A stretch of DNA of 42,228 nt from Chloroflexota bacterium (GTDB lineage Bacteria > Chloroflexota > Dehalococcoidia > DSTF01 > RBG-16-68-14): the NCBI GenBank assembly GCA_003228685.1, contig QIFC01000125.1, forward strand, positions 1-42,228, written 5' to 3'. Of this stretch, positions 1 through 8,037 are shown piece after piece; position 1 is the stretch's first letter; the number at the start of each line of letters is the position of its first letter. The position numbers and the translations under genes were made by a program. The notes under the pieces were generated by a model. That model had not been told where the DNA came from. It did no database searches and saw only the letters and a list, made by a program, of their open reading frames with translations.

Positions 1-768
1 CGCCGTGATATTGTTGTTGTCGATCAGGATGTTGGTCAGGTTCGTCGTGTCGCTGATCTCGATCCCGTTGCCGCTGTCGTAATTGTCCGGAATGTTCTCG
101 ACGTCACCGTCTTGGAAGTTCAGGCCGGTGATCTCGACGTCCCCGAACGAGCAGGCGCCTCCCGGCAGGGCCGTGCAATTGGGGAGGTCGTCGCCGTCCA
201 GGTAGATCCCGTCAGTGCCACCGTCAAACTGGCGGATGGTGAAGTTCTTGCCACCCCAGAAATTAAAGTCGAACCCGTTGTTCGTGGCGTGGGCTTCGAT
301 GGCAGCGTCGCACGCCTGGGCGTTAAAGTCGTTATTTGCGTCGCCATCAAGGACCACGCCCGTATCTCGCGAATCGATTGTGACACCGTCACGCTCGATT
401 ACCGGCAGACAGCCGAAGTTGCCGGGCACAGCATCGTCGATGAAGATGACACCCGGACTATCCTTGGGGAAGGTTGCCGGGTGGAAGTTGATGGTCGTGG
501 CCAGCCCTGCGTTGACCGCGTCAATCGCTTCGTGCAGGGTGCAGTTGCCAGTACCGTCGTTGGGGAATCCCTCACAGTCGCCGTCGGGGACCAACGGGTT
601 CGCGACGGAGTTGACGGTGAGTATCTGATCCGCTGCGCCGGCGTTCGCGCCAGTACTGGCGAAGACGCTGAGAGCCCCTATCAAGAATGCCGCCGCGATC
701 GCCATGAGAGTGACTTTCATGGCCATCGAGCGCGTTACAAACTGTTTTCGACTTCCTGTCGTGTGCAC
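1..768 (-). CDS. Secreted CSLREA-type beta-helix protein, C-terminus beyond the window
   Basis: Reading the minus strand from 768 gives an open frame that runs off the left edge. It starts with GTG at 768, with a strong Shine-Dalgarno AAGGAGGT at 776-783 (7 nt spacing). A signal peptide follows (MKVTLMAIAAAFLIGALSVF, then an Ala/Gly-rich cleavage region). The next segment has the CSLREA-like signature GNCTLHEAIDAVNAG, typical of the N-terminus of secreted right-handed beta-helix proteins. The last visible residues (ISDTTNLTNILIDNNNIT) look like beta-helix rungs rich in N and I/L. By family it is an exported surface protein, often repeat-rich; substrate or partner is unknown. Downstream ATG codons at 726 and 720 are in frame, but the SD favours the GTG. 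No neighbour suggests a role. Confidence 0.8.
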   Translation of the reverse strand, partial: MHTTGSRKQFVTRSMAMKVTLMAIAAAFLIGALSVFASTGANAGAADQILTVNSVANPLVPDGDCEGFPNDGTGNCTLHEAIDAVNAGLATTINFHPATFPKDSPGVIFIDDAVPGNFGCLPVIERDGVTIDSRDTGVVLDGDANNDFNAQACDAAIEAHATNNGFDFNFWGGKNFTIRQFDGGTDGIYLDGDDLPNCTALPGGACSFGDVEITGLNFQDGDVENIPDNYDSGNGIEISDTTNLTNILIDNNNITA

Positions 769-783
769 TACGTCTACCTCCTT

Positions 784-1244
784 AGGTGGATCCTCAACCT
801 CGAGTGTTGCGGCCCCCGTAAGGACACGCTCCCTCGGCTACGACCTGAATTGATGCCACGCTCAATTGGAGCATAAAGGAAGGGGCCCTGCGGCCCTCGC
901 TGGTCTTCTTGCCCCAACAGACCTTCCTGTTGAACCATCGTGACATTTTGCGCATGGACGAAGGTTAGTGTCAAGGAACCTAAATCCGCTTTCCCAATGA
1001 CCTGGCCATCTGTCCGCGTCCGACCATTGTGCGCTCGTATCGATCTTACTGTCAACCGCTGACGCCTCCCTTCGCAACAGGTCTCCACTTGCCATACTCC
1101 CTGATACCGCATCGCAGCACGAGAACCGCCGCCAAGCCTCTTTGGAGTACCTGTCGTATCGAATGAGCCATTCTGCACATAGTGGCGACCCTCTGTCAAC
1201 CCCTGAATGCACTTAGTTTTCCAGACCATCAAGCGAGTCTGCAG
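784..1244. other. 461-bp intergenic region, no gene recognised
   Basis: This gap lies upstream of the CSLREA-type gene and downstream of the lipoprotein gene, both on the minus strand. Overlapping frames are open here on both strands, but their translations are Arg/Cys/Trp-rich, have no signal peptide or recognisable motif, and carry no good ribosome-binding site. I see no tRNA, no strong hairpin and no repeat shared with the 27-35 kb region. It probably holds the promoter of the CSLREA-type gene. Confidence 0.5.
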
Positions 1245-1820
1245 CTAGCCCAGGCCGGTGAACGTCTCTGTCAAGGCGGCGAGTTCGAGAGACATGTCCT
1301 CGACAATGGAAGCCGCTCCGTCGCTTGTTGGCAGTCCGGCGAGCACCTTAACCAGCGCATCGACGTTCGCCAGCGGTGTTCCCATCTCCCGAACGATCTC
1401 TGCTCTTGGTTCGTCGGCGGCCTCCTGGTAGACGGCAATCAGTTTCACTATTTCATCCTCAGCATCACGCAGCTCGTCGGAGATATCCTCTTCCTCATCC
1501 TCGCAGCACTCATCGAACCAGTCGTCAGGCGGCTCTTCGCGCGGGCCGCCGGATAGGCTGCCTGCCCGGGTAATGTTTTCGTCGAGACGGCCAACAAGCC
1601 GGTCCAGTTTCTCAAGCCCGCGTCCGATATCTCGGACCAGCTCAGAGGCCCGTTGCGCGAACACATCAACAGTCGGTCTGGCTGCCTCCGTCGCGTGGGC
1701 GGCGGCCGGGTCCGGCGTCGCATCAGCAGTACCGGAACCACCGCCACCGCAAGCGATGGCGATAGCGGCGACGAGCGCTAAGAGGAGGACGAGGAGCGCT
1801 GGAGTTCTTCGCTTCTGCAT
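1245..1820 (-). CDS. Small lipoprotein, unknown function
   Basis: A 191-residue protein beginning MQKRRTPALLVLLLALVAAI, followed by A-C-G-G-G-G: a basic n-region, a hydrophobic helix and a lipobox (AIAC), so it should be lipid-anchored outside the membrane. After a Gly/Ala/Pro linker the mature part is predicted to be helical, with several amphipathic heptad-like stretches (QRASELVRDIGRGLEKLDRL), a very acidic segment with two Cys (DECCEDEEEDISDEL) and a further helix ending LAALTETFTGLG. I do not recognise the family. An upstream TTG at 1868 is in frame, but the lipobox position supports ATG 1820. It stands alone between two gaps. Confidence 0.75.
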   Translation of the reverse strand: MQKRRTPALLVLLLALVAAIAIACGGGGSGTADATPDPAAAHATEAARPTVDVFAQRASELVRDIGRGLEKLDRLVGRLDENITRAGSLSGGPREEPPDDWFDECCEDEEEDISDELRDAEDEIVKLIAVYQEAADEPRAEIVREMGTPLANVDALVKVLAGLPTSDGAASIVEDMSLELAALTETFTGLG

Positions 1821-1927
1821 CAGAATCAACTCTGCCGGAATCCCTTCTCCAGCTATGCTACGTGGCAATCCAGCTACGATCCAGCCACCATGCCAATGAC
1901 GGCTAGGCTAGTCCGGGTCTCCTCGGC

Positions 1928-2824
1928 TCACTCCTCCGCGACAGCGTTCCTGAGCAGCCCGATAGCATCGATCTTCGCCTCAACCACATCGCCCGGCTGG
2001 AGGTACTCCGGCGGGTTGCGCGCGAACCCGACGCCGGAAGGCGTGCCGGTCATCAGCAGATCGCCCGGCTCCAGCGTCATGCCCTGGGACAGCGTCGAGA
2101 TCAGCCGCGCCACACCGAACAGCATGTCTCCGGTCCAGGCGTCCTGCTTCATCTCACCATTGACGCTCAGCGAGAGCCGTACGTCCTGAGGGTCGGCGAG
2201 TTCGTCGCTCGTCACGATCCACGGGCCCAGTGGACAGAAGCCATCCAGGCCCTTGCCCTTGTACCACTGCTGGTGACGCCGCTGTAGATCGCGCGCCGTG
2301 ACATCGTTGCCCACGGTGTATCCGAAGACGTGCTCCAGCGCCTGCTCTTCGTCGATGTTCACGCCTGCTCTCCCGATCACAACCACCAGCTCCACCTCCC
2401 AATCGATGCGTCGCGAGACGTGAGGATGCCACGGGATCGGCGCCTCGGGGCCGATTACGGTGGTCGGAGGCTTGGTGAAGTACACGGGGTCCTTGGGCAG
2501 GCCGTCCGTGACGGCGGACTCGGCGGCATGGTCGGCGTAGTTCAGCCCCACGCATACGAGGTTTCTAGCGGGCCGTGGAATCGGCGCGAGCAGCCGTACG
2601 CTGTCCAGTGGAACCGAAATACGCTCTCGCGCTGTCTCGTCGCGAGATGGGCCGTCGCCTGACACGCTTCCGACGCGCTCTAGCGCCTCTGAGCCCTCCG
2701 CTATCAGCGCCAGCATGGTATCCGGCAACTCGCCATCCGAAGCGTCCGCGAGGTCGATCACCGCGTCCCCGGCAAGCACGCCGAGCCTAGCCTCGCCATC
2801 GCGTTCGTACGTCAGCAGCCGCAT
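1928..2824 (-). CDS. Fumarylacetoacetate hydrolase family protein
   Basis: A 298-residue protein of the FAH fold used by 2-hydroxyhepta-2,4-diene-1,7-dioate isomerases, acylpyruvases and ureidoglycolate lyase-like enzymes. Family marks are NYADHAAES, the metal-binding region DWEVELVVVIG with two Glu, GYTVGNDVTARDLQ with the metal Asp, and the C-terminal GDLLMTGTPSGVGF. The N-terminal domain (MRLLTYERDGEARLGVLAGD) is the usual small beta cap. The start was placed at ATG 2824 because MRLLTY matches where relatives begin; GTG 2854 is in frame and would add ten residues. By family it cleaves or isomerises a 2-oxo/enol acid in aromatic or dicarboxylic acid breakdown, but the substrate cannot be read from the sequence. 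A Crp/Fnr regulator gene lies 45 bp upstream on the same strand. Confidence 0.88.
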   Translation of the reverse strand: MRLLTYERDGEARLGVLAGDAVIDLADASDGELPDTMLALIAEGSEALERVGSVSGDGPSRDETARERISVPLDSVRLLAPIPRPARNLVCVGLNYADHAAESAVTDGLPKDPVYFTKPPTTVIGPEAPIPWHPHVSRRIDWEVELVVVIGRAGVNIDEEQALEHVFGYTVGNDVTARDLQRRHQQWYKGKGLDGFCPLGPWIVTSDELADPQDVRLSLSVNGEMKQDAWTGDMLFGVARLISTLSQGMTLEPGDLLMTGTPSGVGFARNPPEYLQPGDVVEAKIDAIGLLRNAVAEE

Positions 2825-2869
2825 ATCAGCACCATGCGAGCCCAGCATACCCACAGGTGTGGCCGTGAG

Positions 2870-3556
2870 CTACCCAAATATCCGCAGCGCCTCCGCGTCA
2901 TCCAGCGTGACCGCGCCCCGGCTCAGCGTGATCCAGCCATCGCGCGCAAATCGGTTGAGCTGCTTGTTGACGCTCTCCCGGCTGACGCCCAGCATCGATG
3001 CCAGCTCCGCCTGCGTGATCCTAATCTGGAAGCCCGCCAGCTCGCTGCCGTCTTGCTGCACAGACGCAACATCCAGCAATCGCTTCGCCAGACGCTGCGG
3101 CAGGTCCAGGAACGCGAAGTCTGCCAGGGCTTCGTCCGTCCGGCGCACACGCAGGCTCAGCGTTTCAAGGAGGGCGAACCCGGCCTTGGGCCGCTCTGAG
3201 AGCCACCGCGTGAAATCGTCGCGGCGCACAACCAACGTCTTCGTATTCCCAGAAGCGATGGCGCTCGCGGAACGCGGCTTCCCGTCCAGCAGCGCAAGTT
3301 CGCCCACGCACTCGCCAGGGCCCAACAGCGCGACCGTCGCCTCCTCGCCCTTCGGCGAGGCGACGACGATCCGTACCCCGCCCTCGATCACGATGTGCAG
3401 CGCGTCGCCTGGGTCGCCCTCGTGGAAGATCGCAACTCCGTTCGTGTAATCGTGGACGTGCCCGTTGGACGCGAGCGCTCGCAGCTCTTCCTCCGCCAGT
3501 CTCGCGAGCAGCGGCACATCGCGGATCAGATCCTGATGCCGATCACTCATGCACAC
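2870..3556 (-). CDS. Crp/Fnr family transcription regulator
   Basis: 228 residues with the two-domain Crp layout. The cyclic-nucleotide-binding-like beta barrel spans about residues 15-130; GDALHIVIEGGVRIVV and GPGECVGELALLDGKPRSAS correspond to the phosphate-binding-cassette region, with the Glu and Arg of that motif present. A C-terminal winged helix follows (RITQAELASMLGVSRESVNK is the recognition helix-turn-helix). There is no cluster of N-terminal Cys, so an Fe-S FNR type is unlikely. The start may be ATG 3556 or ATG 3550 (MSDRHQD); no strong SD is visible. It lies just upstream of the FAH-family gene on the same strand and could be co-transcribed with it. The divergent neighbour is a 57-residue ORF. 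Confidence 0.9.
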   Translation of the reverse strand: MCMSDRHQDLIRDVPLLARLAEEELRALASNGHVHDYTNGVAIFHEGDPGDALHIVIEGGVRIVVASPKGEEATVALLGPGECVGELALLDGKPRSASAIASGNTKTLVVRRDDFTRWLSERPKAGFALLETLSLRVRRTDEALADFAFLDLPQRLAKRLLDVASVQQDGSELAGFQIRITQAELASMLGVSRESVNKQLNRFARDGWITLSRGAVTLDDAEALRIFG

Positions 3557-3643
3557 ATTGTGGCGTGTCCGCCCCTATATGTGAAGCAGCTCATAGAGAG
3601 ATGTGCCTCTGCGTAGCTATCATGGTTGTGAAGGAGAACACTA

Positions 3644-3817
3644 ATGGTAAGCGAAGAACTAGTATTTGCGGTGATGAGGGAGATCAAGCGGGAGGCAGCT
3701 AAGTCCCGCCGCTCCGAGAAGGCGCAGCAACAGGCGGAACGTCCCCGCAGCGGCCTGTTCGCGCGGAGCATCCGATACCTGCCGCTCCCTTCCTTCAGAA
3801 CGGCATCGGCCTCGTAG
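3644..3817 (+). CDS. 57-residue small basic protein, unknown
   Basis: ATG at 3644 is preceded by a good SD (AAGGAG at 3631-3636, 7 nt spacing) and runs to TAG at 3815-3817. The protein begins MVSEELVFAVMREIKREAAK, with an acidic-then-basic amphipathic helix, and continues with a basic, Gln/Arg-rich stretch and a hydrophobic-Pro tail (RYLPLPSFRTASAS). A TATCAT -10-like box lies at 3618-3623. The gene is followed by a group of terminator-like hairpins at 3841-3951, supporting a real short transcription unit divergent from the Crp gene. I recognise no family. The helix could bind nucleic acid or a partner protein, but nothing proves it. Confidence 0.55.
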   Translation: MVSEELVFAVMREIKREAAKSRRSEKAQQQAERPRSGLFARSIRYLPLPSFRTASAS

Positions 3818-3840
3818 CGAACGCACAACGGCCGATGTTT

Positions 3841-3898
3841 GCCGCCCGGCCCTCGTAAGGAGCGCAACCCTGCCGCATTCCTTACGGAGCCGGGCGGC
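3841..3898 (+). terminator. Long imperfect hairpin after the 57-residue ORF
   Basis: The left arm at 3841-3861 (GCCGCCCGGC...TCGTAAGGA) pairs with the right arm at 3879-3898 (TCCTTACGGA.CCGGGCGGC) around a 17-nt loop, followed by TTTGC. The length and position suggest a terminator for the small gene. The T-run is short, so it may be only moderately efficient. Confidence 0.5.
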
Positions 3899-3906
3899 TT
3901 TGCATG

Positions 3907-3951
3907 AAGCCGCACCGGGCGGCTTTTGCACGAAGCCGCACCGGGCGGCTT
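3907..3951 (+). terminator. Two tandem hairpins with T-run between 57-residue ORF and mch
   Basis: The unit AAGCCGC-ACCGG-GCGGCTT occurs at 3907-3925 (followed by TTTT) and again at 3933-3951. Each is a perfect 7-bp stem with a 5-nt loop. They repeat the last part of the right arm of the preceding long hairpin, so the arm appears to have been amplified locally. The likely role is to insulate the small gene from mch. A short direct repeat CCATCCACCTT follows (about 3957-3979). Confidence 0.5.
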
Positions 3952-4038
3952 GTCGTCCATCCACCTTCCATCCACCTTCCGCCAGCATCCAGGCTTTGGG
4001 TACAATCGCCCTGCGGCTTTTGACCGCATTCAGTGACG

Positions 4039-5115
4039 ATGGGTTCAAAGACAACCGAAGGCAACTTGTTCGAAGACTTCGCCGCGGGCCAGGTCTTCCA
4101 ACACGCCATCCCGCGGACGGTGACCGAGGGCGACGTTGCGCTGTACATCTCCCTCACCGGCGACCGGCACCCGCTCAATTGCTCGACCGAGTTCGCCCGC
4201 TCCCTCGGCTTCGATCAAATGCCTGTCCACGACTTGCTCGTCTTTCACATCGTGTTCGGCCGCGCCGTGCCGGACGTCTCGCTCAACTCCCCGGCGAACC
4301 TCGGCTATGCCGACGTTCGATTCCCGCAGCCCGTATTCGCCGGCGACACGCTCCACGCCGAGACGAAGGTGCTGGGGCGACGCGAGACGTCCCGAGATGA
4401 CGTAGGCATCGTCTGGGTCCACACGACAGGTTTCAACCAGCAAGACGAAGTCGTCCTGCAGTTCTATCGCTGGGCGATGGTGAACAAGCGCGATGCTACT
4501 ACTAGTTCCAGTATCGACGACGCGCCGGCTTTGCCACCACAGGTAGCCGTCGAGGACATCTCGGTACCCAAGCAATTGGACCTCTCCAAGTTCGATCCCG
4601 TAGCGACCGGCGGAAACGCATTCTGGGAGGACTACCAACCCGGGGAGCGCGTCGCCCATCCGCAGGGCATCACGATGGAGAACGCCGAACAACAGATGGC
4701 CACGCGCCTCTACCAGAACACCGCGCGCGTCCACTTCAACGAGCATCTGCAGAAGGACTCGCGCCTCGGCACGCGCATCATCTACGGCGGGCACATCATC
4801 TCGGTCTCGTACGCCAACTCCTACGACGGGCTGGAGAACGTGATCCGCATTCTGGCGTTCAACGCCGGTACCCACGCCAACCCGACCGTAGCCGGAGACA
4901 CGCTCTACGCCTGGACCGACGTCCTAGAGCGTATCGACCTCGACCGGCCGGATGCGGGCGCCCTGCGGCTGCGGCTCGTCGGCGTGAAGAACCTGGACCC
5001 CCGCCAGGAGCCCATCGATCTCAAGGTGATCGACGAGAAGCGCGCCCGCGAGCAGTATCACCCCAACGTCGTGCTCGACCTTGACTACACTGTCCTCATG
5101 CCAAAGCGAACCTGA
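4039..5115 (+). CDS. mch: Mesaconyl-CoA hydratase (2-methylfumaryl-CoA hydratase)
   Basis: 358 residues with two MaoC-like hot-dog domains (about 5-150 and 190-335). The N-terminal block (FEDFAAGQVFQHAIPRTVTE, GDVALYISLTGDRHPL, DLLVFHIVFGRAVPDVSLN, ANLGYADVRFPQPVFAGDTL) follows the characterised mesaconyl-CoA hydratases of the ethylmalonyl-CoA pathway as I remember them. The enzyme interconverts mesaconyl-C1-CoA and (2R,3S)-2-methylmalyl-CoA. The C-terminal half ends in PNVVLDLDYTVLMPKR. ATG 4039 was chosen; GTG 4033 is in frame, and neither has a clear SD. A TACAAT -10-like box lies at 4001-4006. The next gene, mcd, makes its substrate, and a lyase-like gene for its product lies at 12976-14004. 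The alternative of itaconyl-CoA hydratase is less likely given the length and the mcd neighbour. Confidence 0.88.
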   Translation: MGSKTTEGNLFEDFAAGQVFQHAIPRTVTEGDVALYISLTGDRHPLNCSTEFARSLGFDQMPVHDLLVFHIVFGRAVPDVSLNSPANLGYADVRFPQPVFAGDTLHAETKVLGRRETSRDDVGIVWVHTTGFNQQDEVVLQFYRWAMVNKRDATTSSSIDDAPALPPQVAVEDISVPKQLDLSKFDPVATGGNAFWEDYQPGERVAHPQGITMENAEQQMATRLYQNTARVHFNEHLQKDSRLGTRIIYGGHIISVSYANSYDGLENVIRILAFNAGTHANPTVAGDTLYAWTDVLERIDLDRPDAGALRLRLVGVKNLDPRQEPIDLKVIDEKRAREQYHPNVVLDLDYTVLMPKRT

Positions 5116-5232
5116 TGGCGGAAGCCTCCTACTGGAGTCTGAGAGACATAGTCAGGCAAGAGTTGCGGCCTTCCGTCCGCAGTGGCGCACAACTACCATA
5201 ATGACAGCAACCCGCAGGAACCAGCGCACTAG

Positions 5233-6897
5233 ATGATGATGGCCAAGCTAACGGATAACGATCACCTGCCCGCGGCGCGCACGCTCGTCGACGCCGCGGT
5301 GATCGCCGTCGCGACGGCGATCACCGCCTCGGCAGAGCTGACTGACGGCGGCAAGACAATCGACGATCACCAAGTGCATGCGGAGCGCGTCGCGCAGCTC
5401 GCCACGTTCGCGCGCGCCGCTGAGGAGCTGGTCGCCTACTGTGAGCGTCAGGCCGGAGCCGATGCAACCGCTGAGGCGCAGTCGCTGGCCTTCGCGGCCG
5501 AGGTCGTCCATAAGCTGCGTTCGGAGAACGAAGCGGCGCCGGATCTGCTGGCGCTTGGTACCAGCCTCGACGACCCTGCTCTCCTCGAATTGATGCGCGC
5601 CGGTCTCAGCGACGCCCACGTGACCGCGCTCGGCGCGAACGTGCTCGATGCGCGAGGCGCGCACGCGACCGTGCTCGAGGACCAGATCGCCGCGATGACG
5701 CGTGACCAGTTCCGCACGTTCGCCAGGACCGAGATCGTCCCCATCGCGCAGGACATGCACCGTGAGGACCATCTCGTGCCGGAGGAGTTGATCGGCAAGA
5801 TGGCCGGCCTGGGGCTGTTCGGCAGCTCCATTCCGGAGGAGTTCGGCGGCACGGACATGGGCCTGCTCACCATGGTCGTGCTGACGGAGGAGCTATCGGC
5901 GGCGTCGCTCGTGGCCGGCAGCCTGATCACGCGGTCGGAGATCCTCACGCGCGCGCTGGCGCAGGGCGGCACCGATGAGCAGCGTCAGGCCTGGCTGCCG
6001 CGCATCGCAACCGGCGAGCTGATCGTCGGCATCTGCGTGACTGAGCCGGACATCGGCTCCGATGTCGCGTCCGTGCAGTGCAAGGCGACGCCGGGCGAGC
6101 TGGACGGCCAGCAGGGCTGGTTCATCGACGGCGCGAAGGCCTGGGCCACGTTCGCGGGCCGCGCCAACATCCTCGCGCTGCTCGCCCGCACCGACTTCGA
6201 CGAACCGGGCGCGCGCGGCCTCTCGCTCTTTATCGTGCCGAAGGATCCGCACATAGGCCACAGCTTCGTCCAGGAGCAGGACGGCGGCGGGTCGATCACG
6301 GGCAACGCCAACCCGACGCCGGGTTATCGCGGCATGCACTCGTTCACGCTGGCGTTCGACCGCTATTTCGTGCCTGATGCGAACCTGGTCGGCGGCGAGG
6401 CCGGCCTGGGCCGCGGCTTCTACCTGCAGATGGGCGGCTTCGCGGCCGGACGTCTGCAGACGGGCGGGCGCGCAACAGGCGTCGGCCAGGCCTCGCTGGA
6501 GAAGGCCTGCAACTACGCGCTCGACCGCCGCCAGTTCGAGCAGCCGATCGCGGAGTACCAGCTTACGCAACACAAGATCGGGCGCATGTCGACGCACGTC
6601 GCGGCGGGCCGGCACCTGACCTACGCCGCCGCCGTCGAGATGCAGGAGGACGAACGCGCCCCGACGGGCGCCCGTCTGGGCGCGGCCGTGCTACCCGCGA
6701 TGGCCAAGCTCTTCGCGTCGGACGTCGCGGTCTGGGTCAGCCAGGAAGCGCAGCTGATCCACGGCGGCTGGGGCTACTCGGAAGAGGACCCCGTCGCCCG
6801 CTACGTCGTCGACGCCCTCGTGCTCCCCATCTTCGAGGGCGTGAAGCCCATCCTAGAGTTGAAGATCATCGCGAGACAGTTGCTGGCGGGGAGCTAA
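5233..6897 (+). CDS. mcd: (2S)-methylsuccinyl-CoA dehydrogenase
   Basis: 554 residues: a helical N-terminal extension (about 1-150) followed by a complete acyl-CoA dehydrogenase. That extended length is typical of methylsuccinyl-CoA dehydrogenases and not of ordinary ~380-residue ACADs. Visible ACAD marks are TEPDIGSDVAS (270-280), GYRGMHSFTLAFDRYFVPD, the helical C-terminal domain with LDRRQFEQPIAEYQLTQHKI, and PIFEGVKP with Glu535 at the usual catalytic-base position. FAD-bound, it oxidises methylsuccinyl-CoA to mesaconyl-C1-CoA, passing electrons to an ETF that is not in the window. It starts with three ATG codons in a row (5233, 5236, 5239). It lies 117 bp after mch, so the two form an operon with the SRPBCC gene 3 bp downstream. 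Confidence 0.85.
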   Translation: MMMAKLTDNDHLPAARTLVDAAVIAVATAITASAELTDGGKTIDDHQVHAERVAQLATFARAAEELVAYCERQAGADATAEAQSLAFAAEVVHKLRSENEAAPDLLALGTSLDDPALLELMRAGLSDAHVTALGANVLDARGAHATVLEDQIAAMTRDQFRTFARTEIVPIAQDMHREDHLVPEELIGKMAGLGLFGSSIPEEFGGTDMGLLTMVVLTEELSAASLVAGSLITRSEILTRALAQGGTDEQRQAWLPRIATGELIVGICVTEPDIGSDVASVQCKATPGELDGQQGWFIDGAKAWATFAGRANILALLARTDFDEPGARGLSLFIVPKDPHIGHSFVQEQDGGGSITGNANPTPGYRGMHSFTLAFDRYFVPDANLVGGEAGLGRGFYLQMGGFAAGRLQTGGRATGVGQASLEKACNYALDRRQFEQPIAEYQLTQHKIGRMSTHVAAGRHLTYAAAVEMQEDERAPTGARLGAAVLPAMAKLFASDVAVWVSQEAQLIHGGWGYSEEDPVARYVVDALVLPIFEGVKPILELKIIARQLLAGS

Positions 6898-6900
6898 GTC

Positions 6901-7563
6901 TTGCTCGGCATCGACAAAGCGTTCTCTTGGCTGGCCGACTATCGTGCACAGGTTGAAATCGACGCCCCATCTCAGAGCGTCTTCGACTACTTACTGGACC
7001 TCAACCATCACGATCAGTTCGTCGGTGGCGAAGTCACAGCAAGCACGTTTGAACCACCGGAGATTGGGAGCGGGTTTACTGCCGAGGTATCAGCAGGCGA
7101 AGCAGGGAAGGTCGACAGAGCGTACGTCGTAACCGAGCTGGTCGAGGGTCGACGGCTGGTGTATGCAACGGTGGGCGAGCCAGCCGACGTCCACGCGTTC
7201 GAGCTCACATCAACTGGGTCAGACACAACCCGGATCGAGCATAGGTTCAAGAATCGGCCCCTCGGTCTCGTCATCCAGATCTTCTTTCTACTCGTTCTGC
7301 CCATTTCCATCGCGATGATCTTTGTCGGTGCCATGACCTATCGACCATTCATCGCATGGTCCGCTCGCCAGAAGCTCCTAGGGTTACCAGCAGCGATTGA
7401 GACCATGCGTTCGTGCGTATCGTGCGGCTCCGCCTACCGAGTTGCGTTCCACGTCCAGGACGGTGAGGACGTGTGGATCTGTGGAAAATGCGCCAGCAAT
7501 CCGGAGCACATCGAGGCGTGCACTTACTGTCGCGGCAGTGCCAGAGAGAGAATCGAGTTCTAG
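6901..7563 (+). CDS. SRPBCC-domain membrane protein with C-terminal zinc ribbon
   Basis: 220 residues starting at TTG 6901, three bases after the mcd stop, with GGGGAG inside the end of mcd as SD, so it is translationally linked to mcd. Residues about 15-115 look like a START/SRPBCC lipid-binding fold (QVEIDAPSQSVFDYLLDLNH at its start). One transmembrane helix follows (LVIQIFFLLVLPISIAMIFV), then a Cys-rich tail with three CxxC pairs (CVSC, CGKC, CTYC) that should bind zinc. The combination of a ligand-binding cup, a membrane anchor and a zinc ribbon in the mcd operon is unusual. It may handle a hydrophobic ligand at the membrane; no enzymatic residues are apparent. Its role in the CoA pathway is unknown. 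Confidence 0.7.
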   Translation: MLGIDKAFSWLADYRAQVEIDAPSQSVFDYLLDLNHHDQFVGGEVTASTFEPPEIGSGFTAEVSAGEAGKVDRAYVVTELVEGRRLVYATVGEPADVHAFELTSTGSDTTRIEHRFKNRPLGLVIQIFFLLVLPISIAMIFVGAMTYRPFIAWSARQKLLGLPAAIETMRSCVSCGSAYRVAFHVQDGEDVWICGKCASNPEHIEACTYCRGSARERIEF

Positions 7564-7593
7564 CAGCCAGTCCTATGGGAGGTACTCCACGCC

Positions 7594-8004
7594 TTACCTT
7601 GCGCCGATCTCGACCATGTTCTCCGGATGCGCGGCCATCTCCGCGAACATGCCTTCGATGCCGGCGGGCGCGAACCAGAAGATCATCTCCGCCTCTGCTC
7701 CCGATTCGTTCTTGAACTGATGCTTGGTGCCGCGTGGCACGTTGAGGAACGTGCCCTCGGTGGCTGCCACATGCTCGCCCTCGACGTAGAACGTCACCTC
7801 GCCGCGGACGACGAAGAACGCCTCCTCTTCGCGAGTGTGGATGTGCGCGGGCGGCCCGCCTCCCGCGGGCACGATGGCGTGCACGAGGTAGTACGTACCG
7901 CCGGTGTGCTCGCCGGTCGCTAGATCGGCGTAGATGTCGCCGCCGGCCGCGGTCTGCACTCCTTCGCGCTCGCCGGCGTGGACGATGAGGGGTGGAACAG
8001 TCAT
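7594..8004 (-). CDS. Single-domain cupin protein
   Basis: 136 residues with a cupin_2 barrel. Motif 1 is PPAHIHTREEEAFFVVRGEV (two His, Glu as metal ligands), and motif 2 is FLNVPRGTKHQFKNESG (His ligand). A mononuclear metal site is therefore intact. Such small cupins are dioxygenases, isomerases or binding proteins, and the substrate cannot be read. It is convergent with the SRPBCC gene (30 bp apart) and is the last gene of a leftward run with DUF952, the ferredoxin-like protein and the hydrolase. Confidence 0.85.
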   Translation of the reverse strand: MTVPPLIVHAGEREGVQTAAGGDIYADLATGEHTGGTYYLVHAIVPAGGGPPAHIHTREEEAFFVVRGEVTFYVEGEHVAATEGTFLNVPRGTKHQFKNESGAEAEMIFWFAPAGIEGMFAEMAAHPENMVEIGAR

Positions 8005-8037
8005 GATGGCCCTCCTCTGCTCCAGGATAGCCGACAG

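Noticed and set aside
774..1232. 152-residue minus-strand reading frame in the first intergenic region
   Set aside because: It overlaps the SD and start of the CSLREA-type gene, is rich in Arg, Cys and Trp, has no motif or ribosome-binding site, and looks like chance open frame in GC-rich DNA.
3547..4178. Overlapping minus-strand frames of 98-160 residues between the Crp gene and mch
   Set aside because: They translate the tandem hairpins and short repeats and include the 57-residue gene in antisense; no family resemblance.
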